From Halobacteriovoraceae bacterium (GTDB taxonomy: Bacteria; Bdellovibrionota; Bacteriovoracia; Bacteriovoracales; Bacteriovoracaceae), in the NCBI GenBank assembly GCA_018663815.1, contig JABJPQ010000369.1, forward strand, positions 1 through 5,913: a stretch of 5,913 bases of DNA, read 5' to 3'. Each line of letters begins with the position of its first letter. Position 1 is the first letter of the stretch. This document shows positions 1-4,998 of this stretch, in pieces. Under the pieces are notes generated by a model. That model did not search any database and had not been told where the DNA came from. It saw only the letters and a program-made list of their open reading frames with translations. Made by a program: the position numbers and the translations under genes.

Positions 1-269
1 TCAAAAGACTCCTTACCCCACATTCAGATCCATGGAAGATTTGGAACTCAATAAAAAATCATAATATTTTTAAACTTACTACTAAGCAGGACTCCTATTT
101 TATTACAAAGTTCTACCAATTAAGTGAAATGGCAAAAAAGGCTGAACATTGTGATATTAAAATACTAATACGAGCAACTGAAGAGAATATTTTGAAACTT
201 GAGACTTGCGAGTTTAAAGATCAGGTATTAACAGAGTTAAATAAAACGATTGAGTATTATATTGCTTAA
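1..269 (+). CDS. 3' end of an unidentified gene (5' end outside window)
   Basis: An open frame (first complete codon at 3) runs without a stop from the left edge to a TAA at 267-269, giving the last 89 codons of a longer gene. The fragment is hydrophilic and probably mostly helical, rich in Lys, Glu, Ile and Asn, with two cysteines and no membrane segment or recognisable motif. An internal ATG at 129 would give a 46-residue protein, but the frame stays open upstream and no Shine-Dalgarno sequence precedes that ATG, so I read it as a C-terminal fragment. The stop codon overlaps that of the convergent small membrane protein gene through a shared TTAA. I do not recognise the family; function cannot be assigned from this fragment. 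Confidence 0.6.
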   Translation, partial: KRLLTPHSDPWKIWNSIKNHNIFKLTTKQDSYFITKFYQLSEMAKKAEHCDIKILIRATEENILKLETCEFKDQVLTELNKTIEYYIA

Positions 270-481
270 CTTAAAAAATAACTTGGCGCAAATAAAACAA
301 AATACCCAACACTCATATAAAAACCATAACGGTGAATGCCCAAAGCTTTTCGGTCAAGTTTTTTAGTCAGTGGTAATCTCTTAAAATCAAAGCCTACAAT
401 TTCAAGATATATTCTAAAAACAGATAAGCATAAGCATATAAAAATAAAAAATTCACTACTTAATAATGATTGTTTCAACAT
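266..481 (-). CDS. small two-segment membrane protein (71 aa), unknown function
   Basis: The product is a 71-residue hydrophobic protein. Residues about 11-30 (rich in Phe, Ile, Leu, Cys) and 54-70 (Tyr, Phe, Val, Leu) look like two membrane segments. They are joined by a basic loop, about 34-51, with KRLPLTKK and DRK. By the positive-inside rule the loop should be cytoplasmic, giving a hairpin with both ends outside the cytoplasm. The ATG at 481 is chosen because a perfect AGGAGG lies 4 nt before it on the minus strand; the longer GTG-start reading from 538 would run antisense into the neighbouring gene and would ignore this signal. The gene is divergent from the acyltransferase gene with only 24 bp between the start codons, and its stop overlaps the stop of the left-edge gene. 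The length and strong ribosome binding site argue for a real gene. I do not recognise the family. Confidence 0.72.
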   Translation of the reverse strand: MLKQSLLSSEFFIFICLCLSVFRIYLEIVGFDFKRLPLTKKLDRKALGIHRYGFYMSVGYFVLFAPSYFLS

Positions 482-498
482 AGGACCTCCTCTATAAT
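470..498 (+). promoter_or_regulatory. promoter candidate for the acyltransferase gene (leaderless start)
   Basis: TTGTTT at 470-475 and a perfect TATAAT at 493-498 are separated by 17 bp, the standard sigma-70 spacing. Only the TTG half of the -35 hexamer matches consensus. Transcription would be expected to begin at about 505-506, at the ATG at 506, so the mRNA would have no leader. This agrees with the absence of a plus-strand Shine-Dalgarno sequence. The -35 lies in the first codons of the opposing small gene. Confidence 0.5.
486..491 (-). promoter_or_regulatory. Shine-Dalgarno sequence of the small membrane protein gene
   Basis: The minus strand reads GAGGAGGTCCT directly before the ATG at 481, a full AGGAGG core with 4 nt spacing. 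It decides the start codon against the upstream GTG at 538. It also falls inside the spacer of the plus-strand promoter candidate at 470-498. Confidence 0.75.
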
Positions 499-505
499 AG
501 TGATC

Positions 506-2122
506 ATGAACAAAGGCACAACTCATTCGCCCATACACTTACTCGGTAATCCTGCCGAAAACTATTATATACTTGGTAAAAGGGATAAAAATTCCTACTC
601 AGAGCTCTACCATCAAATATCCATGCTCTGCGGAAGAAGCACAAACTTTGCAAAAATTATTAAGACGACAACTGAGATCTCGCAAATTTTCACACATAAA
701 AAAAAGCATCCCAATATAAAATTAATTGAGGCTTATGCCCAAGGGCTTGAAACACACACTTCTAATGTCTTATTTAATCTACTACTACCTGAAGTTGTTG
801 CATCGTTCAACAAGTGGACACCCGATCTACTAAGCCTAATACCAGGTTGTTCCTCTCTGTTTATGAGAAATAATCAAACTCAAGATATCGTTCACACCAG
901 AATCCTGGACTACGCCATGAGTGGCCCATTTGAAAAATACGAAAGAAGTATTATAACAGAATTTCCAAACCAGTATAAAACACTTTCCTACTCTAGTTCA
1001 GGAATGCCTTTACCTGCAATTTCTACCATGAATGAGAAGGGATTATCTCTTGCTCTTCATTACAAGCATGGCCAATACTTTGACTTAGAGGGTGAATCAA
1101 TCTTCTTTATTGCCACGGAAATTATTTCTAAATGTGCCAATATTAGAGAAGCCATTAAATATATCAAAACACAAAAAAGTCTTAGTTATTGGGGATTGTA
1201 CTTATGTGATAAGAACGGAGAAGTTGCATCAATTGATATTAAAGGATCTGAGATCATCCAAGAAAAATTTGATCTAAGGGATCATCAATACCTCTACTTC
1301 AATAATCGGCCTTTACTTCGCAAAAAAGGTCATACTGGAATTCAGCCATATGGAAATGAAAACCAATGCCGTATGCGTAAAAAATTCATACAAGAAAAGA
1401 TAAAAAAAACAACATTAAGTGATAAACATTTTATGCTTGATACAGTTAAACTAGTTGCAACACCGGAAAAGCACAAAGAAAATGAGAGCGCCAGAAACTG
1501 GGTATCCCCAACAATAACACCTAGTAGTATTCAGCTGTGTAGTTTTAACAACTCTAAACTTGAGTCACTTTTTATTCCTGGATCAGGTATTAAATATTTC
1601 ACGGGTGAATATATTCATCATAAAAATATTTTTAACAAAGTTGAAACGAAGCATATCACAAAAAAAAATATTCCTAAAAACAATCTGATTGCAGGACAAA
1701 ATCGACTTGCTAAATACCAAACTTTTATTGATTTAGGAAAAATACCAGATGCGTATCATGAAATTCAAATGGCCATTGAATTGCTCAATCCTTTTGCCGA
1801 AAAACATATTGCTAAATTTTTCTATCTAGTAACTCAGTATATCTATGAGCATGATAAAAGAGACCTTACTTACCTGTTTCATGACTTTGAACGTCTTGCA
1901 GGTAAGCTTCCCCACTATTTAGAGGATCATCGACAACTCTTCTTATTAAGACTATCCAAGCTCATTGGGCATAAGATTTCAAATAACTCATCACAGATAA
2001 AGAATACTTTTTTAAAATCTCTTTATTCACGTGAGTACAAATTAAGCCCACTTGCATTAAAGGGATTACGTCAGTTAATTTTCACACGAATTGAAATATT
2101 AGATATTTTGTATATGTATTAA
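506..2122 (+). CDS. C45/AAT-type Ntn-hydrolase acyltransferase or amidase with helical C-terminal extension
   Basis: This looks like a peptidase C45 / acyl-CoA:6-aminopenicillanate acyltransferase family protein (538 residues from the ATG at 506). In that family a Gly-Cys bond is self-cleaved to expose an N-terminal Cys nucleophile that hydrolyses or transfers amide-linked acyl groups. Visible family features: an N-terminal HLLGNPAENY strand region; Gly114-Cys115 in PGCSS; HTRILDY with Arg132 and Asp135, matching the Arg-x-x-Asp that follows the nucleophile; STMNEKGLSLAL with Asn176, matching the family MN-x-x-G strand; then WGLYLCDKNGEV, and FNNR with Asn267 where relatives have TNH. The catalytic domain ends near residue 375. 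About 140 further helical residues follow, faintly TPR-like at 400-430, making it longer than the usual 350 or so. There is no signal peptide, so it is probably cytoplasmic. The TTG at 470 is rejected because the promoter-like elements imply transcription begins at about 506. The substrate is unknown; penicillin synthesis is not implied. Its TAA overlaps the stop of the next, convergent gene. Confidence 0.78.
   Translation: MNKGTTHSPIHLLGNPAENYYILGKRDKNSYSELYHQISMLCGRSTNFAKIIKTTTEISQIFTHKKKHPNIKLIEAYAQGLETHTSNVLFNLLLPEVVASFNKWTPDLLSLIPGCSSLFMRNNQTQDIVHTRILDYAMSGPFEKYERSIITEFPNQYKTLSYSSSGMPLPAISTMNEKGLSLALHYKHGQYFDLEGESIFFIATEIISKCANIREAIKYIKTQKSLSYWGLYLCDKNGEVASIDIKGSEIIQEKFDLRDHQYLYFNNRPLLRKKGHTGIQPYGNENQCRMRKKFIQEKIKKTTLSDKHFMLDTVKLVATPEKHKENESARNWVSPTITPSSIQLCSFNNSKLESLFIPGSGIKYFTGEYIHHKNIFNKVETKHITKKNIPKNNLIAGQNRLAKYQTFIDLGKIPDAYHEIQMAIELLNPFAEKHIAKFFYLVTQYIYEHDKRDLTYLFHDFERLAGKLPHYLEDHRQLFLLRLSKLIGHKISNNSSQIKNTFLKSLYSREYKLSPLALKGLRQLIFTRIEILDILYMY
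564..569 (-). promoter_or_regulatory. candidate -10 element for the small membrane protein gene
   Basis: On the minus strand this is a perfect TATAAT. Transcription would start near 557 and leave a leader of about 75 nt before the ATG at 481, inside the coding region of the divergent acyltransferase gene. There is no convincing -35 hexamer, only an A/T-rich stretch. In DNA this AT-rich a TATAAT occurs by chance several times per strand in a window of this size, so this is weak. Confidence 0.25.
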
Positions 2123-2979
2123 TAAGCAAGAGACAAGACGCCTAATACTTTCACACCGTTTATATAGGGATCAAATTTTTCAGGGTAGAGCGAATTGGAT
2201 GGTAGCTCCATGTTAAAAAATCGAATCATCTGGTAGCTGCCATCAATATGAAAAGACAGATTCCCTCCAATAGAAAATCTCATTTCAGCTGCGATCTCAC
2301 CACCTAAACCATTGCCTGTAATGCTAAAATCATCTCCAATGGCAAATTCAGCAAATGGAATAATGACAGGACCTAGATAAAAATTCCAGTCATAATACTT
2401 AGTCTTAAGTCCTAAAAAATCATGGCCATAAATAATTGCGGAATAAGATAAAGTCATATCATTTTTACTCGTGACCATATGCTCTAAGCCAATACGATAG
2501 CCGCTATTATTTTCTAAGTTTGTACTGTAACCTCTCAGACCACCACCAAAAAAGAGGAGATCATTATCAAATGATTCTTCAAAGTCATTTTGAGCCAAAA
2601 CGCCGTAGTAAGTTCCATAAAAGAGTGAAAGGCGTTTTAACTCTGTTTTTTTATTCATCTTCATTATCACTCTATTTGAAATCTCTTCAAGACTTTTTTC
2701 TGCTTGAGCTTTCTCTCCAATTTGGATATCTGATTGCTCGATGTAGGCAATTTTATTTTTAATTAACACAGCTAATAGCTTATTTTTAACAACATCACCT
2801 ACTCGGATTTTTTTTCCTTTGGAAATATAGCCTATGGCAGATTTTTTTGTCACATCAGAATAAATCACGGCCTTATCTTTACTTACTATGGCCCACCTTG
2901 CGGCCTGTGATTCTAGACTAAATAGAGCGAGTAATAGGCAAAAATATATGGCAAAGCCATGAAAAAAGATTTTATTCAT
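2119..2979 (-). CDS. exported SH3-like / outer-membrane beta-barrel protein
   Basis: The product is a 286-residue envelope protein. Residues 1-26 form a signal peptide: Lys3, a hydrophobic core, and SQA before the likely cut ahead of ARWA. Residues about 27-87 resemble a bacterial SH3 domain, with an IYSD turn, IGYISKGKKIRV, and a closing IAYIEQSDIQI strand. Residues about 88-115 are a charged, probably helical linker. Residues about 116-286 show roughly eight amphipathic strands with Gly/aromatic alternation and end in LSLAY; a C-terminal aromatic is typical of proteins folded by the BAM complex. SH3 domains of this type often bind peptidoglycan or protein, so the module may tie a barrel to the cell wall; this is inference. 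The ATG at 2979 is chosen because the signal peptide begins there; the in-frame TTG at 2997 would add six residues across the -10-like element. It has no Shine-Dalgarno sequence. It is divergent from the lipoprotein gene and convergent with the acyltransferase gene. Confidence 0.7.
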   Translation of the reverse strand: MNKIFFHGFAIYFCLLLALFSLESQAARWAIVSKDKAVIYSDVTKKSAIGYISKGKKIRVGDVVKNKLLAVLIKNKIAYIEQSDIQIGEKAQAEKSLEEISNRVIMKMNKKTELKRLSLFYGTYYGVLAQNDFEESFDNDLLFFGGGLRGYSTNLENNSGYRIGLEHMVTSKNDMTLSYSAIIYGHDFLGLKTKYYDWNFYLGPVIIPFAEFAIGDDFSITGNGLGGEIAAEMRFSIGGNLSFHIDGSYQMIRFFNMELPSNSLYPEKFDPYINGVKVLGVLSLAY

Positions 2980-2985
2980 AACTAC

Positions 2986-2991
2986 AGTATA
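2986..2991 (-). promoter_or_regulatory. candidate -10 element for the SH3/beta-barrel gene (leaderless start)
   Basis: The minus strand reads TATACT, one mismatch from TATAAT, with 6 nt between it and the ATG at 2979. Transcription would then start at or next to the ATG. No Shine-Dalgarno sequence precedes the ATG, which fits a leaderless mRNA. I cannot find a good -35 hexamer at 16-18 bp, and there is no TGn extension. Confidence 0.35.
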
Positions 2992-3074
2992 ACCCAAATA
3001 TCATAATAAATCTCTTTTAAATCAATGGCTTGTATTAGAACCTCCCAAATTTAAAAAACTTGAGTCCCATGCAG

Positions 3075-3083
3075 TGTTATAAT
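3075..3083 (+). promoter_or_regulatory. extended -10 promoter for the lipoprotein gene
   Basis: TGTTATAAT matches the extended -10 consensus TGnTATAAT completely. A start near 3090 would give a leader of about 63 nt before the ATG at 3153. No good -35 lies at 17 bp; TTGAGT at 3060-3065 is only 12 bp away. Extended -10 promoters are known to tolerate a poor -35. Confidence 0.5.
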
Positions 3084-3140
3084 AAACCTCTAAACTATAG
3101 AAAACATAAACCGATGTATATATTAGAAATTGTATCAATT

Positions 3141-3144
3141 AGGA
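3141..3144 (+). promoter_or_regulatory. Shine-Dalgarno sequence of the lipoprotein gene
   Basis: AGGA lies 8 nt before the ATG at 3153 and is followed by an A/T-only spacer. Together with the signal peptide beginning at that ATG it fixes the start; the same frame is open upstream to a TTG at 3060 but has no ribosome binding site there. Confidence 0.6.
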
Positions 3145-3152
3145 TAATTTTT

Positions 3153-4976
3153 ATGAAAAATGTACTACTCTTTTTTATTCAACTTTCACTCTTTATCAGC
3201 TTTTATGGCTGTGTTGATAAAATTTCAGAAGAGGTAAAAAGCAGCGAAAAGTTATCTGAAAGCGATATTGAAGCTCAAAAATTCCTAAATAAATCAATGA
3301 GACTTGTTAATAAAAGTGCAGAAAATCTTTCTCATGTACTCCATAAAACAGGTTCTTTATCTGTCGGCTGTGAACTGCAAGCTCCAACTCTTGGTTTTAG
3401 TTCTCTCACATATGACAAAACAAAAGCATCATATACTACTGATTGTATCATTGATGCTCAAGAATATGATCTTTATTTCTCGGGGGCTGACTTTGAAGTG
3501 CAAGTTGATGAGCACTTATGTGAGTACGTTGCGTATAAACCCTATCGTTTTTTTCAGTACCAGCCTGGAAAAACAACGAAAGAAGAATTTGAAGTTAGTT
3601 GTGACTCCGTGTGCTCTGAGGAAGCAAGTCTTTCAGATATTTGTGGTAAAACGTATAAATCGGTTACTGCTGCATTCTACGATCCAACTGAAACAGATTA
3701 TGAACTAGCTTTTACAACAGGAGTTACGACCGCTGCCACTATTAATACATACTTTTCACCTATTGTTCCCCGCAATACGTATGGTAATATCGTTAGCCCT
3801 AGCAATCCTATCCTCTGTGAGTTTGATTATTCAAACACAAGCTATCATCAAACAAGTGGACCAAACTGTGATGAAGGAAAAATCACTACTCATAATATTC
3901 AAATATCAGCTCAAGAGTTTGGAGTGTGTAGCGATGGTGTATCTGCAAATCAATCTACTTGTGTAGCAGCTCTAGAAGATTGGACTGTTAGTCTTATATG
4001 TGATGGCGTAACTGCAGCAACTCGGCCGGTAATTTCCATTGAAGAGGTAACTTACGGTGAATGTGGGGGTAAAAGCTACAATTGCCTTGCAGGTCCAGGC
4101 AATGATGAGCTTGATCACAACAAGATAGGTACTATTTACCAAAATGTAAAATTAGAAAAATTTTCAAAAAGTATTTCTATTTCACCTCCTAGAGATAAAG
4201 GTTATTCTTCGAATATGTATGCTGCTAATTTTTCAAGAGTCTGTAGTAGTAATGCAACAAAAACGACAGCTCAGTTCGATACAACATTAAATCTAATTTT
4301 AGGCCATCAGATAGAAGATAGACCATCCAGAAGTGCATTCACTCAGTATTCATATGATGAAAATAGTGACGGTATAAATGACTATACAACTTATGGCCAT
4401 CACCCTTTTAACTCAAGAGGATCGTCAGCTTACCCAACTAGCAGCATTAATCCTTACTACGCTATTCTATGTCTTGATAAAGCCTTAGATGTCAAAGCAC
4501 AAATAAGGCTTCATATTAGAGAGTGGAATCGTGATTTTAATAATACAAATGCCTATTTAGCAAAGCTGAGCGATATCAATCAGTCAATTTCCTTAATGGA
4601 TGGAATTGGAGATCAGGCCATTGGTGAATCATGGAATGATTTACGAGATTGGGATGACTTTCTAGCTGATATTGACATGAGTGGAACAAGTGATCTTAAT
4701 GCTAATAGCTCAAATGCGGACTCTTTATTTACAGATAATGCATGCCAATCATTGGATATTGGTTATTGTTCGGATAGAACATATACCTACCAAAGTGAAT
4801 GTGAAGCTAATAGTGAGAATTGGTACCTAGAAAACTATTGTTCGAACTCAGCATTTACCGACCGAACAGCTTGTGAGGGTGGTGGTGCTACGTGGATTGA
4901 AATTAAAAACCAAGACTTGCGCTTTTATTCTCCAGCTTCTCGAAAAAATAACCTCTTTCCAGAACACTACTTATAG
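3153..4976 (+). CDS. large cysteine-rich predicted lipoprotein with C-x10-C-x6-W repeats
   Basis: The product is a 607-residue protein I cannot assign to a named family. Residues 1-19 are a signal sequence (Lys2, then a Leu/Phe/Ile core) ending in FYG-Cys20, a lipobox with a less usual Phe at -3. Valine at +2 lacks the inner-membrane retention aspartate of enterobacteria, so an outer-membrane site is likely. Residues about 21-70 form a charged helical linker. The rest is rich in Ser, Thr, Tyr, Asn and Asp, has no membrane segment, and holds 20 cysteines beyond the lipidated one; the even number suits disulfides. Three 20-residue repeats with C-x10-C-x6-W spacing lie at 258-277, 538-557 and 562-581. 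Acidic loops at 402-410 (D-x-N-x-D-G-x-N-D) and 506-514 (D-x-D-x-S-G-x-x-D) resemble calcium-binding turns. A surface adhesin or binding role is possible but unproven. It has its own promoter and Shine-Dalgarno sequence, and no partner gene on its strand. Confidence 0.72.
   Translation: MKNVLLFFIQLSLFISFYGCVDKISEEVKSSEKLSESDIEAQKFLNKSMRLVNKSAENLSHVLHKTGSLSVGCELQAPTLGFSSLTYDKTKASYTTDCIIDAQEYDLYFSGADFEVQVDEHLCEYVAYKPYRFFQYQPGKTTKEEFEVSCDSVCSEEASLSDICGKTYKSVTAAFYDPTETDYELAFTTGVTTAATINTYFSPIVPRNTYGNIVSPSNPILCEFDYSNTSYHQTSGPNCDEGKITTHNIQISAQEFGVCSDGVSANQSTCVAALEDWTVSLICDGVTAATRPVISIEEVTYGECGGKSYNCLAGPGNDELDHNKIGTIYQNVKLEKFSKSISISPPRDKGYSSNMYAANFSRVCSSNATKTTAQFDTTLNLILGHQIEDRPSRSAFTQYSYDENSDGINDYTTYGHHPFNSRGSSAYPTSSINPYYAILCLDKALDVKAQIRLHIREWNRDFNNTNAYLAKLSDINQSISLMDGIGDQAIGESWNDLRDWDDFLADIDMSGTSDLNANSSNADSLFTDNACQSLDIGYCSDRTYTYQSECEANSENWYLENYCSNSAFTDRTACEGGGATWIEIKNQDLRFYSPASRKNNLFPEHYL
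3924..3983 (+). repeat. C-x10-C-x6-W protein repeat, copy 1
   Basis: Residues 258-277 of the lipoprotein read VCSDGV..., with Cys259, Cys270 and Trp277. The shared pattern is C-S-[DN]-x5-[QR]-[ST]-x-C-x6-W. This copy is about 260 residues upstream of the other two, and its DNA is not visibly alike, so the repeat is conserved at protein level only. Confidence 0.6.
4764..4823 (+). repeat. C-x10-C-x6-W protein repeat, copy 2
   Basis: Residues 538-557 of the lipoprotein read YCSDRT..., with Cys539, Cys550 and Trp557. Its spacing is identical to that of the other two copies, and it is separated from copy 3 by only four residues. Confidence 0.65.
4836..4895 (+). repeat. C-x10-C-x6-W protein repeat, copy 3
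   Basis: Residues 562-581 of the lipoprotein read YCSNSA..., with Cys563, Cys574 and Trp581, followed by a 26-residue tail to the stop. The Glu-Gly-Gly-Gly after the second Cys gives a flexible turn before the Trp. With copy 2 it forms a tandem pair at the C-terminus. Confidence 0.65.
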
Positions 4977-4998
4977 GAAAATTCGCTTTTAGAAATTA

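Noticed and set aside
494..499. TATTAT on the minus strand as -10 for the small membrane protein gene
   Set aside because: It would start transcription near 487 and leave the Shine-Dalgarno sequence off or at the very edge of the mRNA.
470..505. TTG start at 470 for the acyltransferase, adding 12 residues
   Set aside because: No Shine-Dalgarno sequence precedes it, the added residues fall within the promoter-like region and the opposing gene's start, and the family's N-terminal region begins right after the ATG at 506.
482..538. GTG start at 538 for the small membrane protein, giving 90 residues
   Set aside because: It would cross the acyltransferase start, and a perfect AGGAGG sits just before the ATG at 481.
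1092..1277. Plus-strand frame of 61 codons inside the acyltransferase gene
   Set aside because: It is an out-of-frame shadow of a well-supported conserved domain.
2520..2762. Plus-strand frame of 80 codons opposite the SH3/beta-barrel gene
   Set aside because: It is antisense to a coherent signal peptide plus barrel protein and has no Shine-Dalgarno sequence.
3060..3152. TTG start at 3060 for the lipoprotein, adding 31 residues
   Set aside because: The added stretch lies over the extended -10 promoter and would bury the signal peptide; AGGA plus the signal sequence point to 3153.
3304..3966. Two plus-strand frames (3304-3708 and 3763-3966) inside the lipoprotein gene
   Set aside because: They are frame shadows; the long frame with lipobox, paired cysteines and repeats explains the region.
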